A stretch of DNA of 64,000 bases from CAZPUS01 sp964589825 (GTDB lineage: Bacteria; Fibrobacterota; Chitinivibrionia; Chitinivibrionales; WJKA01), in NCBI GenBank assembly GCA_964589825.1, contig CAZPUS010000001.1, positions 62,001-126,000 of the forward strand, read 5' to 3'. A model generated the notes under the pieces. It had not been told where the DNA came from. It saw only the letters and a program-made list of their open reading frames with translations, and ran no database searches. The position numbers were made by a program, and so were the translations under genes. Shown here piece by piece: positions 18,111 through 26,854 of this stretch. How positions within the stretch are numbered: the stretch's first letter is position 1; each line of letters starts with the position of its first letter.

Positions 18111-19058
18111 TCAGACCCGCTGTGCCACACGCAAACGCGCACTCCGGGCTCTTGGATTACGCTCGATTTCTTCCTGGGACGGCTTGATCGCCTTTCTGTT
18201 AACGCGGGAAAAACTCGGGGAATGATTACAGCTGCATACGGGCGATTCGGGAGGACACACACAGACACGCTCTTTTTCCCGCATATAGTTCTTCACCATC
18301 CGGTCCTCCAGTGAATGGTAAGAAATTACCGCCAGTCGACCACCTTTTTTTATCACCCGCGGCATGGTTTCCAGGGCTTGTTCCAACTGCTGCAGTTCGT
18401 CATTTACCGCTATCCGCAATGCCTGAAACACTTTTGCGATCACTTTTGATTTAAGATTCCTGCCATACTCATTCCTGAGACAACGCACAAGCTGCGACGA
18501 GGTCTCTATCGATTCGGCAGCTATCCACTCTTTAATCGTAGCGGCCATTCTGGCGGCGTTACGTATTTCTCCGTAATGCTGCAATACATGCGTGAGCTGT
18601 GGTGTCGAATATTCAGCCAGTATATCCGAAGCGGTTGACGATTCGGTCTGATCCATACGCATATCCAGAGGACAGTCTTTTTTGAATGAAAAACCCCGCG
18701 CTGAATCGTTGAGCTGAATCGAGGACATTCCCAAATCCATAAGTATTCCGTCTACCTGCTCAATTGCATGAGAACGCAGCATCTTTTCGACGTCGGCAAA
18801 ACCCGCATGCACAAACAGACATTCGGGGCCGGGTGATATCTGCGTACACCGCTGTCGTGCCGCAGCCAGCGCCTGCGCATCACGGTCGACACCTATTATG
18901 CGTGCTTTATTTTCCAGCATTTGTGCCAGTTTCATAAAATGACCGCCTCCTCCGAGGGTCATGTCACAATAGGTTCCTGTCGGTTCAACGGCAAGCATAC
19001 GAGCCACCGTATCCGCAAGTACGGGAATGTGTGTATGCTCACTGTGTTCGGCCGCCAA
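18111..19058 (-). CDS. rsmH: 16S rRNA m4C1402 methyltransferase RsmH (MraW)
   Basis: RsmH methylates N4 of C1402 in 16S rRNA using SAM. The 315-residue product opens with HIPVLADTVARMLAV and the SAM loop DMTLGGGGH, followed by DGILMDLGMSS, RGFSFKKDCPLDMRMD, and the C-terminal KGGRLAVISYHSLEDRMVK, all diagnostic of the family. The start is TTG at 19056-19058, inside the 3' end of mraZ: SD AAGGA lies 8 bases before it and no ATG or GTG is available nearby in frame. The overlap with mraZ is 20 bases. Confidence 0.95.
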   Translation of the reverse strand: MAAEHSEHTHIPVLADTVARMLAVEPTGTYCDMTLGGGGHFMKLAQMLENKARIIGVDRDAQALAAARQRCTQISPGPECLFVHAGFADVEKMLRSHAIEQVDGILMDLGMSSIQLNDSARGFSFKKDCPLDMRMDQTESSTASDILAEYSTPQLTHVLQHYGEIRNAARMAATIKEWIAAESIETSSQLVRCLRNEYGRNLKSKVIAKVFQALRIAVNDELQQLEQALETMPRVIKKGGRLAVISYHSLEDRMVKNYMREKERVCVCPPESPVCSCNHSPSFSRVNRKAIKPSQEEIERNPRARSARLRVAQRV

Positions 19059-19500
19059 CGACGCTATCCTTTACCGATTGATAGTAGACATCATCGAAAT
19101 CGTCTTCTTCACCGAAGAACTCGCTGTATCGCTGCGGGCTCCATATCTCGAAATACCTGCTTTGTCCGATTAGTATCGCTTTTTCCGAAATCTGCGCGGT
19201 TTTCATCTGATGGGATGACAGCATGATTCGTCCCTGTGCATCGAGTTTCACATCGGTAAGGCTTCGGTAGATGTAGCGTTTAAGCCTGATCGTTTCCGGT
19301 GTCTGTGGGCGGGACTCGATCTCGTCCTCAAACTGCTTCCACGCATCCTGCGGGTAGACCTGCAGGCAGTTGTCGGGCCCCCGGATAATCACGAACGTTT
19401 CCTGAGCCTCGGGAGAAAGCACACGTCTGAACTTAGCCGGAATGCTCAGCCGGCCTTTGGAATCGATCGAGTATTCGAATGTGCCTCTGAATCGTGTCAT
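19039..19500 (-). CDS. mraZ: Transcriptional regulator MraZ
   Basis: MraZ is the AbrB-like DNA-binding repressor of the dcw operon that it begins. The 153-residue product has two SpoVT/AbrB-type halves: FRGTFEYSIDSKGRLSIPAK at the N-terminus and a second copy around residues 75-105 containing LDAQGRIMLS. The ATG at 19500 is chosen because SD GGGAG lies 6 bases upstream and the family motif starts at once; an in-frame start at 19521 lies inside the operator repeats. The four TGGG boxes just upstream are the expected autoregulatory target. Confidence 0.95.
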   Translation of the reverse strand: MTRFRGTFEYSIDSKGRLSIPAKFRRVLSPEAQETFVIIRGPDNCLQVYPQDAWKQFEDEIESRPQTPETIRLKRYIYRSLTDVKLDAQGRIMLSSHQMKTAQISEKAILIGQSRYFEIWSPQRYSEFFGEEDDFDDVYYQSVKDSVVGGRTQ

Positions 19501-19506
19501 AGTTCT

Positions 19507-19540
19507 CCCATTTTTCCCCACTTTTACCCACTTTTACCCA
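19507..19540 (-). promoter_or_regulatory. MraZ operator: four TGGG boxes at 10-bp spacing
   Basis: On the minus strand TGGG occurs at 19540-19537, 19530-19527, 19520-19517 and 19510-19507, exactly one per 10 bases. Tandem TGGG-type boxes with this helical phasing are the established MraZ binding site. They lie between the -10 box and the mraZ start, so MraZ bound here would block initiation or early elongation. The last box also overlaps the SD of mraZ. Confidence 0.85.
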
Positions 19541-19541
19541 T

Positions 19542-19571
19542 ATAATACAATAATCCCTCCACGATTGTCAA
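19542..19571 (-). promoter_or_regulatory. Sigma-70-type promoter of the dcw operon
   Basis: On the minus strand, TTGACA (19571-19566) and TATTAT (19547-19542) are separated by 18 bases. The -35 is a perfect consensus. Transcription should start near 19535, inside the MraZ boxes, giving a short leader before mraZ. Confidence 0.8.
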
Positions 19572-19849
19572 GATTTTTCTTCTATATATGCGCGTATTTT
19601 GGTCGGGATACCCGGCTAAATTATTAATCAGCACGGGTAAGCACAACATATGGTGGGAAGGGAAACCCTGCTTCTATATTTTGTGTGTTTTATAACTCTT
19701 TGAAAAGTAAGAATGGTATATACCCAAAACCCATAAACTTAGCACTACTGCCCAATGCTATCGGCCACACCGGATGGATGCCCGTAACTATATAAAAAAC
19801 CGCAACTATTTCAAAATGCTGCGGTATGGACATCAGTTCGGGATGCTTC

Positions 19850-19985
19850 AACCGTAAGGGAACGATTGCATTGGTAATACCTGCGATGAGCCATGCTGTT
19901 ATTGCGTTGCTGGAAACAATGAAACTCCATGCCCCTTGACATGCTGGGTGTTGCCCGCAACAAGGTAACAGTGCGGGCTAACGCT
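19850..19985 (+). repeat. Diverged copy D of the intergenic repeat; rest of the 19572-19984 gap
   Basis: The block TGCGATGAGCCATGCTG followed by TTATTGCGTT and GGAAA (about 19882-19916) matches the core of repeat copies A and B with about eight mismatches in 42 bases. The preceding AACGATTGCATTGGTAATA matches their left arm. The right half is poorly conserved, so the right limit is uncertain. The remainder of this 413-base gap between mraZ's promoter and the next gene stop shows no convincing gene. A minus-strand frame (about 19694-19970) is open but lacks a start codon and ribosome site. Confidence 0.5.
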
Positions 19986-20473
19986 CAGTTGTACGTTTCT
20001 GTTGAATCGCCGTATGCCCCTTTTACAAAAAATTCCTGTGTGATATCTTCACCCTTGTCCTTGTGACGCATGAGGTTGTTGACCTTTACCCGCAGTGAAT
20101 AATTTTCACTCAAAACGGTATCGTATTCCTGTTTCAATCGACTGAGACGACTCATAAGTGATTCTATTTCACGGGAGTATTCCTCGTTTATACCACGGGA
20201 GCTCTCAATGATCTTCTGCTGTCGTGACAACTCGCTGGTAACCATCTGAATTGTCTTCTCTATCTCTGCCAGATGATTGTCGTCAACCCGCCGCGGTTCG
20301 ATCGCTTCGACACTTTCCCCACTGTTAAAATCCATAATTTCCTTGTTGAGTTTTCCTTTTACTCCCCGCTGCTCAAAAACCTCTTCTGAATGATGACGGG
20401 TTATTATGACGATAACAGGAATAACTATGCTTATCGCCACTACCGGCAGGACGTATAAAAATTCTATAGGCAT
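19985..20473 (-). CDS. Membrane-anchored coiled-coil protein, function unknown
   Basis: A 162-residue protein from the ATG at 20473, chosen for its SD GAGGAG 7 bases upstream; an ATG at 20530 would add 19 residues without a ribosome site. Residues 1-27 (FLYVLPVVAISIVIPVIVII) form one membrane anchor. A charged linker follows, then a coiled coil of about 75 residues (roughly 65-140) and a short polar tail. No family is recognised. The layout resembles phage-shock or polarity-type coiled-coil proteins, but nothing decides this. It has its own promoter with a palindromic site. It stands alone between mraZ and the divergent mutase gene. Confidence 0.75.
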   Translation of the reverse strand: MPIEFLYVLPVVAISIVIPVIVIITRHHSEEVFEQRGVKGKLNKEIMDFNSGESVEAIEPRRVDDNHLAEIEKTIQMVTSELSRQQKIIESSRGINEEYSREIESLMSRLSRLKQEYDTVLSENYSLRVKVNNLMRHKDKGEDITQEFFVKGAYGDSTETYN

Positions 20474-20600
20474 ACGGCTCTCCTCTCTCACTATTACACG
20501 TGCAGGTATGCACTCACTCCGTATTTTCAACCCGGTACTGTCGTGTTCGCTACATTCCGCTATCCGGTTTTATTATATTTTACGCATATACAGTTATTAT

Positions 20601-20629
20601 AGTATACAACATATTTTATTAAAATGCAA
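20601..20629 (-). promoter_or_regulatory. Promoter for the membrane coiled-coil gene
   Basis: Minus strand: -35 TTGCAT (20629-20624), 17-base spacer, -10 TATACT (20606-20601). The predicted leader is about 120 bases to the ATG at 20473. The spacing and hexamers are a good sigma-70 match. Confidence 0.65.
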
Positions 20630-20645
20630 TCGTTAGATTAACGAT
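20629..20645. promoter_or_regulatory. Palindromic operator-like site upstream of the 20473 promoter
   Basis: ATCGTTA-GAT-TAACGAT is a perfect 7-bp inverted repeat with a 3-base centre. It abuts the -35 hexamer of the minus-strand promoter and lies in the divergent region between the coiled-coil gene and the phosphohexomutase. The shape suits a dimeric regulator. No regulator is identified. Confidence 0.5.
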
Positions 20646-20665
20646 CTCCCAAACGCCGTCGGGAA

Positions 20666-20683
20666 CTCCTGCATTGTCAGGAG
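20666..20683. other. Small hairpin in the divergent intergenic region
   Basis: CTCCTG-CATTGT-CAGGAG is a perfect 6-bp stem with a 6-base loop. There is no T-run on either side, so it is not an intrinsic terminator. It may be a regulatory structure or chance. Confidence 0.35.
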
Positions 20684-20778
20684 CAATTTCCCTCTGTTCA
20701 GCTACATCCTCTTATCCAGCCTTTAGTTGTAAAAATAACTTGTCTCATGCAAATAAATCAAGCTGAAAGTTACCAATC

Positions 20779-22134
20779 ATGTCAACACAGCCAATGATGT
20801 CGATCTCCGGTGTCCGCGGTATTGTAGGAGAAAGCATCACGGAGGCATTCTGCACCCGTCTCGCGTATGAACAAACACGAATGCAGCAGGGCAAGACCAT
20901 GATTGTCGCACGTGACAGCCGAACGACCGGCCCTGAACTCTGCCGCGCGGTATTTCGCGGGATTCATGCCGCAGGCGGGAACGTCCTCGATATCGGTATC
21001 GCACCCACACCCACCGCCTGTGTCGCGGTTGAGCATACCCATGCATCCGGTGGGATTATAATAACCGCCAGCCATAATCCGTCCCAATACAACGGATATA
21101 AAATGATACACTCGCAGGGGCGGCTCTTTAATGCCGATGAGTGTAAGCATCTGTATTCCCTCATAAGCGCAAGCACGGTCGATGAGGAGTCGCTTTCAAA
21201 CTCGTCCGCTCATGCGGATCAATCGATGGACGCGGGTATCGAACACCGCCGCAGAATTCTCGACCGGATAGACAGCAATTTGATCCGCAACTCCCAAATA
21301 CATATAGCCATAGACGCAACAAACGGAGCCGCACCCCGCGTATATCCTGCACTACTCGATGAGCTTCAGGTTACGTGCAGTGCTATTAACGATTCGCCTG
21401 ACGGTAATTTTGCCCACAACCCGGAACCAAGACCCGAACATCTCCGGGATTTGCAAAAGCTGTTACATGCAGACGCAAAAATGTGGGGTGGATTCGCGTT
21501 CGACCCTGACGCCGATCGACTGGCATCTCTGAGCGAAAGCGGAGACCCCATCTCAGAAGAGTATACTCTCGGATTCGCTGCGGCAAACATCCTGGCACGT
21601 AAAAGCGGATGCATTGCAACCAATTTATCTACTTCGATGCTTATAGACGATATCGCCCGCTCTTATAACAGCAGCGTTATCCGTACCATAATAGGAGAAG
21701 CGAATGTGGTAGAAGCACTTCGTGAAAATAACTGTATACTCGGAGGTGAAGGAAACGGCGGAGTGATTTACCCACCTGTATCCTCGGTACGAGATGGTTT
21801 GTGCGCACTTGCGCTCATTATCGAACTAATGGCACGCACACACAACACGCTCTCACAGCTTACACAAGGCTGGCCTCGTTATTATATGCATAAAGAAAAA
21901 ATTACGCTCGACGGTCTCGATGCTGATACCGCAATTGCACGTGCCGCATCAGCGTTTCCGGACGCTGCCTTTGACACGCGCGACGGATGCAAAATGATAC
22001 TCGGTAACACCTGGGTACATCTTCGCGCGTCCAATACCGAACCGATACTACGATGCTATACTGAAGCCCCTGATGCACGGCAGGCGCAGGAGCTTGCAGC
22101 AAAAGCAATAGAATCGATCTCTGCAAAAACCTGA
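20779..22134 (+). CDS. glmM: Alpha-D-phosphohexomutase (GlmM / phosphomannomutase family)
   Basis: A 451-residue mutase that moves phosphate between C1 and C6 of a hexose phosphate. The likely role is glucosamine-6-P to glucosamine-1-P for UDP-GlcNAc and wall synthesis, but a phosphomannomutase role is possible. Motifs: SISGVRGIVGESIT at the N-terminus, the phosphoserine loop TASHNPSQYNGYK (about residues 95-107), the metal loop DPDADRLA, the sugar loop GGEGNGGVIYP and the phosphate loop RASNTEPILR. Length fits the family. The SD is weak. The next gene starts 19 bases downstream. The symbol is a best guess between glmM and manB-type enzymes. Confidence 0.85.
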   Translation: MSTQPMMSISGVRGIVGESITEAFCTRLAYEQTRMQQGKTMIVARDSRTTGPELCRAVFRGIHAAGGNVLDIGIAPTPTACVAVEHTHASGGIIITASHNPSQYNGYKMIHSQGRLFNADECKHLYSLISASTVDEESLSNSSAHADQSMDAGIEHRRRILDRIDSNLIRNSQIHIAIDATNGAAPRVYPALLDELQVTCSAINDSPDGNFAHNPEPRPEHLRDLQKLLHADAKMWGGFAFDPDADRLASLSESGDPISEEYTLGFAAANILARKSGCIATNLSTSMLIDDIARSYNSSVIRTIIGEANVVEALRENNCILGGEGNGGVIYPPVSSVRDGLCALALIIELMARTHNTLSQLTQGWPRYYMHKEKITLDGLDADTAIARAASAFPDAAFDTRDGCKMILGNTWVHLRASNTEPILRCYTEAPDARQAQELAAKAIESISAKT

Positions 22135-22153
22135 AAAACGAGGAGGCTGTGGT

Positions 22154-23470
22154 ATGAATCGTCTATTTCGAACTATCCCGGCAGCACCGGGCTTTGTTAT
22201 TGCAATCCTGATAGCCATGACAGGACATGGGTATGAATTCAAGGGGCAGGCATCGATACTGCTCTCATCACCGTTGAAAGATACACTCGCATCCCGAATA
22301 AAATCCAATGCACAAAAACAGGCACGGTATCAGATTATTGTTTATCTCAGAGAACGCGGATTGCGCGCGATCGACACCACTAATCCGGTACATCGCTACC
22401 ATTTGAATAATGTTCTGAACAACTGCATTCGCAACGGGACCGAAAACTCATATTTTGTGCAGCGCGAATGGACATATTCGATCTCTCTGAGCACCGCCAC
22501 ACTCGATTCGATCCTGACTTGCCATAACCGCACATGCGATTCGCTGGCTGCTTTGTTTCGCAAGCGGACTCAATCAATCGATCGCTCCACAGATTTACAG
22601 ACATATTATTCTGCGCTTGTCTCCTGCGCATTTTATGCACATGGATGTTTCTATGACACTACTACGCAGCAGCACGCCCGTATAGCAAAACTTCAACAAC
22701 TATGCAGCGACAGCTTAACCTCCTTTTCCTCTCATATAAGGTATGAAAACGCCAATCCGGTAATAGCGGGTAAAACCGGATTCCCGCCCGACAACATTCC
22801 GAAATGCCACATTTATTACGACTCTTTACCACTTGCAGGAATGCCTTTAAAAGTTACGCTCCCTCCGCACCGAACCATTTACAGCGGGAGGTCGGGAGCT
22901 GGCGGCAATTTCTCTTTTGCACAATGCAAAATCCCGTATGTAAGGAAGGGTACCTTTGTCTATGTAAGTACTGCGCCGGAACGCGCGGTTGACAAGCCGC
23001 TCACTTTCAGCGAAACCGCTCTTGGCATCGATCGCAACGAGTATCCCAACAACCAAATGATGCTCAATGTAAGACCAGCCAGATACGTACTCAACTTTCG
23101 TGCAAGTTCGGCGAGTGATGTTACAATGCCCGAAAAGTTTAAGCAAGGTGACTTTTTGCACTCATTTTTCAAGGACTCATGCAACATACTGCCAAAGACG
23201 GATGAGACATCCGCGGACCTGAGGTTCGAAATAGCCTGCCAGGTCACGAAATACTCAAGCGATGAAACCGAAAAAACCGATGTAACAATAATGAGTCGCA
23301 TAATAATCGCCCCCCTTACCGCACAAAACGGACGGACAACCAAACTCGACACCGTACTCAATCATCGTACGTATAATTATTTCTCCGAAGAACTCAATAT
23401 CGGAGTGTTCTTCTGGGACGCTGCCGCACAACTGAAGCAGCATCTTCAAGAGATGCTTGCCCGTTTGTGA
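22154..23470 (+). CDS. Exported protein of unknown function
   Basis: A 438-residue protein with an N-terminal signal peptide (about 1-27, cleavage likely after GHG or GYEF region). No family is recognised. It has a Cys-containing middle, a short segment TLPPHRTIYSGRSGAGGNFS that could be a beta turn-rich domain, and a C-terminal part (about 330-438) that alternates beta strands and ends in an amphipathic helix. SD AGGAGG is 8 bases upstream. It is 19 bases after the mutase, so co-transcription is likely, although no functional link is evident. It is expected in the periplasm or at the outer membrane. Confidence 0.75.
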   Translation: MNRLFRTIPAAPGFVIAILIAMTGHGYEFKGQASILLSSPLKDTLASRIKSNAQKQARYQIIVYLRERGLRAIDTTNPVHRYHLNNVLNNCIRNGTENSYFVQREWTYSISLSTATLDSILTCHNRTCDSLAALFRKRTQSIDRSTDLQTYYSALVSCAFYAHGCFYDTTTQQHARIAKLQQLCSDSLTSFSSHIRYENANPVIAGKTGFPPDNIPKCHIYYDSLPLAGMPLKVTLPPHRTIYSGRSGAGGNFSFAQCKIPYVRKGTFVYVSTAPERAVDKPLTFSETALGIDRNEYPNNQMMLNVRPARYVLNFRASSASDVTMPEKFKQGDFLHSFFKDSCNILPKTDETSADLRFEIACQVTKYSSDETEKTDVTIMSRIIIAPLTAQNGRTTKLDTVLNHRTYNYFSEELNIGVFFWDAAAQLKQHLQEMLARL

Positions 23471-23493
23471 CAAAGGTGAGGTGTATACGCCGG

Positions 23494-24606
23494 TCAGGGC
23501 TGTCGTGGCAGCTGTGTACACTTTTCGAGCAGCTCTTTTGTCTGCTGAAGTTTTTCGTCGAAAAAACTCCCTTTATGATTCTCGCAGAGGTTCAGAACCC
23601 GGGTACCGTATTGCATCGTTTCCTCCCGCATCCCCGCATCGCAATATGAGCGTGCGGCCATAAAGGCGGCGGCAATGCGGCTTTTGCGTGCAGAGGGGAT
23701 TTTTTCATAGGTCCGGGCAAGCGCTGTATATGTCTGCGCAGCCTCTTCAAAACGTCGCTGTTCTGTGCATAGCTGTGCGTATGCCCATTTGACAAACCGG
23801 CTGTGGGGATAACGTTCGCGCAATCGGGAATGTACCGTATGCGCACGTGAAAACCATTGCTCCATTGCGTAAATATGCACGAGCGCAATCCGGGCAGCGG
23901 TTCTGGTGATGGTGCCCTGATGCGCGCATTGCTGCAATGTGGCGATACCCTTTTTTTTGTTGCCCGGAAACCAGAACAACACCCACCATAAACGTTTTCT
24001 CAACTCACCTCTCGCATACGAGTAAAGGCCCAGAAAAAAGCTGGCATCGACGTTGGAAGGATGCTGTGCGACCGCCTCGTTGAGCGAATTAACCGCTTTT
24101 CGTCCATTACCGATCCCCTTCAGATAATTACCGGTACGAAGATAATACGAAGATATCGCAGCCTGGGCCATGCCTCTTGTCATATCTATACATGATGCGC
24201 CCATAGGGTCTTCGCCTGTGTCGCTGCTGTCTAGCAGTTCCATGGTTTTTTCGAACGCCCGTTCCATAGGTGGCCGCTTGATTTCCAGACTGTAATCGAG
24301 ATCGCGTAACCCTATGAGAAAGACACGAAGAAAAGAGGCGGTGAGTGTATCTTCATGCTGCGAATGTATAGTATCGATACGCCGCTGCGCACGATCGAAA
24401 TTGCATCTGATTATATCATCGACAACCGCCATGGAAACGGAATCGGTCGGGCAATGTATTCCCTTATTCGCGTGCAGACATACCGCGGCACACAGAAGGA
24501 TAACGACACATGCAATCGCGCGTGGTTGTATTCGCACAACGCGTTGATTGTCACATTCACCGATGTATTCGTGAGGCAGGCTCGAGAGAGGGATATCGCA
24601 CTCCAT
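23494..24606 (-). CDS. TPR-repeat exported protein
   Basis: A 370-residue protein with a hydrophobic segment at about residues 30-46 (IACVVILLCAAVCLHA), preceded by 29 polar residues. If a GTG at 24537 were used, this would become a normal signal peptide. The ATG at 24606 overlaps the UbiA gene by 50 bases and has no clear SD, so the start is uncertain. From about residue 110 on the sequence is helical repeats of TPR type (for example YYLRTGNYLKGI and FFLGLYSYARGE). The function is unknown. It is the last gene of a three-gene minus-strand unit (PHP, UbiA, TPR). Confidence 0.72.
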   Translation of the reverse strand: MECDIPLSSLPHEYIGECDNQRVVRIQPRAIACVVILLCAAVCLHANKGIHCPTDSVSMAVVDDIIRCNFDRAQRRIDTIHSQHEDTLTASFLRVFLIGLRDLDYSLEIKRPPMERAFEKTMELLDSSDTGEDPMGASCIDMTRGMAQAAISSYYLRTGNYLKGIGNGRKAVNSLNEAVAQHPSNVDASFFLGLYSYARGELRKRLWWVLFWFPGNKKKGIATLQQCAHQGTITRTAARIALVHIYAMEQWFSRAHTVHSRLRERYPHSRFVKWAYAQLCTEQRRFEEAAQTYTALARTYEKIPSARKSRIAAAFMAARSYCDAGMREETMQYGTRVLNLCENHKGSFFDEKLQQTKELLEKCTQLPRQP

Positions 24607-25543
24607 ATCGTATTCTGAAATAAAGCATCGTCGCAGCGAGAACCGCCGCCCCGGTCAATAAAAAGAGGGGGTATACAACGCCTGCGGCACACATAAGTAC
24701 TGCGCCGCCTCCCTTGTATGTCAACTCCATCATTCGGCCGGTACTGAAGAAAAAATACGTAATGTAAAGCGGCAAGGTACATCCGGCGGTTGCAATGACA
24801 ATCCAGTCCTGCAGATAGATCCCATATGCCCACGCACCCGCGAGTAACAAAGTTGCAAGCATATGCGCACCCTTTTTTCCCAGCAAAACCGCCGTCGTCA
24901 CCTTCCCTTCCCTGGCGTCTCCTTCGATATCGGGAAGGGTCGAACTGATGGAACCCGCACTCATACAAAGAACATACGCCATTGACGACTTGACAAACGA
25001 AACACTTCTTACCGATTCCATATCGGTTGCGAGAAACCATCCCACGCCATATGCGACTACCCCGTACCCCACTGCATTACTGAGGAAATCGAGTACAGGT
25101 CTTCCAGTAAAATATGCGGGTCGTATGCTGTACACAAGCCCCACGAACCAGGCCGCAAGGCTGAACATCGCCATCTGCGGCATCCCCACAAACAACGGCA
25201 GTATGACGGAAAGCGAAAGATAGAGCGCCATAGCGACATACGCCGTGGTAAACGAAACGCCTCCCTGTGCAAGCAGGGCAAACCCGCTGTTTTTTGCATC
25301 AACTTTTGCATCCGCTATCTGGTTAAGAATATAAACCGCTCCCACCGCGAAAGAAAACAGAAGCATCCGGAAAAAATCGCTCAATTCAAGCGGCGACGCT
25401 GCCGTCACTGTTCGGGAGCTCGCATTGTGGTATCCAAGTACCGAAAACCCCCATACCGGAACCAGCACCACAGGGCGAGACAAAAAAATCACGTCCCCCG
25501 CCCTCATAAGTATGCGACGAAGAAAAGAGGCGTATTTTCTCAT
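24557..25543 (-). CDS. UbiA-family prenyltransferase
   Basis: A 328-residue integral membrane protein with about eight or nine helices. It transfers an isoprenoid tail to an aromatic or other acceptor. Both Asp-rich motifs are present: NQIADAKVD (about 74-82; NxxxDxxxD form) and DIEGDAREGK (DxxxD form) in the second half. Neither neighbour identifies the acceptor: there are no ubi or men genes here, so it could act in quinone, heme or lipid synthesis. It follows the PHP gene by 12 bases and overlaps the TPR gene. Confidence 0.88.
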   Translation of the reverse strand: MRKYASFLRRILMRAGDVIFLSRPVVLVPVWGFSVLGYHNASSRTVTAASPLELSDFFRMLLFSFAVGAVYILNQIADAKVDAKNSGFALLAQGGVSFTTAYVAMALYLSLSVILPLFVGMPQMAMFSLAAWFVGLVYSIRPAYFTGRPVLDFLSNAVGYGVVAYGVGWFLATDMESVRSVSFVKSSMAYVLCMSAGSISSTLPDIEGDAREGKVTTAVLLGKKGAHMLATLLLAGAWAYGIYLQDWIVIATAGCTLPLYITYFFFSTGRMMELTYKGGGAVLMCAAGVVYPLFLLTGAAVLAATMLYFRIRYGVRYPSLEPASRIHR

Positions 25544-25555
25544 AGAGATACGTTC

Positions 25556-26626
25556 CTATATGGGATAAGGACCTGCCGGAAAGGGATTTGTGTAAATCCA
25601 TATATATCTGCCTCTGCGTACCTCGATACGGTACACCCCCCGTTCAAGGATACGGAATTCGGCACGCGACGCCTTCCTTGTTTCCATTACCCTGCCGTTT
25701 CTCACCAGGCTGATTGTGCCCTTACCCGGCAGACGCACATTAAGATATGCGGGTAACCGATACGGCTTCTGGTGCAGACCGGGACCAAACACTCCACCAT
25801 CGGCATCCTCAACAAAAAAAAGACTGCCGCGTGCATCACCGCGTCTGAAATTGCTGATAAATCCGTTTCCGTGACGAAGCGCTTCGTACAGTTGCTGGCG
25901 TACGCGAGGGAACCCGACCTCTTTTTCGAATGGTTCGAGATACACATGCGTACGAATGGATTGAAGCGCCACTTTAATGGGAAAAAACGAATAGCTCAAA
26001 AACCCGAACCTGAACCGTCGGGTATGAAAATCGACGCCGCCCGTCGCACTTACAAAGCGGCGTCTGTTCAAACGGTCCCAGAGATCGAGCAGCGCAGGCG
26101 GTGATCCGGCATTAAAACGACGGGGAAACAGTATCCTGATAAAACTGTACCATCCGGTGATGTGTTCCAACCAATTCGACATCTGGTTCCATATCTCCAT
26201 GGCGTCGAACCGGCTCACACCCCAGTCGGTCCAGGGATATGGCGGAAAACGTTTAAAATAATTGCGCTTCTCCATCGGGTGTGCTATAATACCAACCGCG
26301 TTTTGGCGTCGCGCCCAATCGATATATGCCTGCGGCGGTTCGCAGCGATCAAAAACCTCTTCCGGACCAAGTACCAGGTAGTGGTTGAGATTCTGCGCAT
26401 CATTGTGTTCATACCCGACGCAAACCGCAAGATCACCATGAAATCGCTCATACCCGTCTCGACGAGCATCGAGCGTACGATGATCGGTCATAACGATATA
26501 ATCGAGTCCCACCTCACGGGCAGAATCAATGATACTGGAGATATCCAGCTGCCCATCGGAGTAGGTGGAATGAAGATGGATAACTCCACACCACTGCCGC
26601 GGTGTGAAGCAGGATTCATTATTCAT
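25556..26626 (-). CDS. PHP-domain metal-dependent phosphoesterase-like protein
   Basis: A 356-residue protein from ATG 26626; ATG 26632 is equally possible. Much earlier in-frame starts (up to 26782) would run through an A+T-rich stretch that contains a promoter for rpsT, so they are rejected. The PHP metal motifs are seen in order: HLHSTYSDG (HxH), MTDHRT, GYEHN, HPMEK, and GVDFHTR near residue 225. PHP enzymes hydrolyse phosphoesters or phosphate-linked molecules. The C-terminal 100 residues are beta-rich and not typical of the stand-alone PHP domain. The substrate is unknown. Confidence 0.85.
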   Translation of the reverse strand: MNNESCFTPRQWCGVIHLHSTYSDGQLDISSIIDSAREVGLDYIVMTDHRTLDARRDGYERFHGDLAVCVGYEHNDAQNLNHYLVLGPEEVFDRCEPPQAYIDWARRQNAVGIIAHPMEKRNYFKRFPPYPWTDWGVSRFDAMEIWNQMSNWLEHITGWYSFIRILFPRRFNAGSPPALLDLWDRLNRRRFVSATGGVDFHTRRFRFGFLSYSFFPIKVALQSIRTHVYLEPFEKEVGFPRVRQQLYEALRHGNGFISNFRRGDARGSLFFVEDADGGVFGPGLHQKPYRLPAYLNVRLPGKGTISLVRNGRVMETRKASRAEFRILERGVYRIEVRRGRYIWIYTNPFPAGPYPI

Positions 26627-26645
26627 ATGCATTGGTACGGATAAT

Positions 26646-26675
26646 TTGACATGCGAGGCGATTTTCAAGTATTTT
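26646..26675 (+). promoter_or_regulatory. Probable promoter for rpsT
   Basis: Plus strand TTGACA (26646-26651), 18-base spacer, TATTTT (26670-26675). It would give a leader of about 170 bases before rpsT. It overlaps the region just upstream of the divergent PHP gene. Confidence 0.5.
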
Positions 26676-26771
26676 TGTAAAAATATATTAAAATGCACCG
26701 GTACCGGGACAAACCGTATGCCTCGCATCGTGCCTGAGTGGCACATATGTCTTACGGTTGTGTCGGTACAA

Positions 26772-26792
26772 CGTATGCACACAACGCATACG
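26772..26792 (+). other. Hairpin in the rpsT leader
   Basis: CGTATGC-ACACAAC-GCATACG is a perfect 7-bp stem with a 7-base loop, in the long leader between the predicted promoter and the rpsT start. Ribosomal-protein leaders are often autoregulated; this may be such a structure, but only the hairpin itself is seen. Confidence 0.4.
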
Positions 26793-26854
26793 ATGGCATG
26801 ATGACATCACGGTTGCATTCATTGTATCACATTTTTGCATGGAGGATTGCAGCG

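Noticed and set aside
19694..19970. Minus-strand open frame of about 90 codons with hydrophobic residues, between the mraZ promoter and the coiled-coil gene
   Set aside because: No start codon or ribosome site, overlaps the diverged repeat copy D and has no family resemblance; treated as non-coding.
26627..26782. Longer N-terminus for the PHP protein (ATG 26782)
   Set aside because: The extra 52 residues have no PHP-like features and the DNA is A+T-rich with a promoter for the opposite strand.
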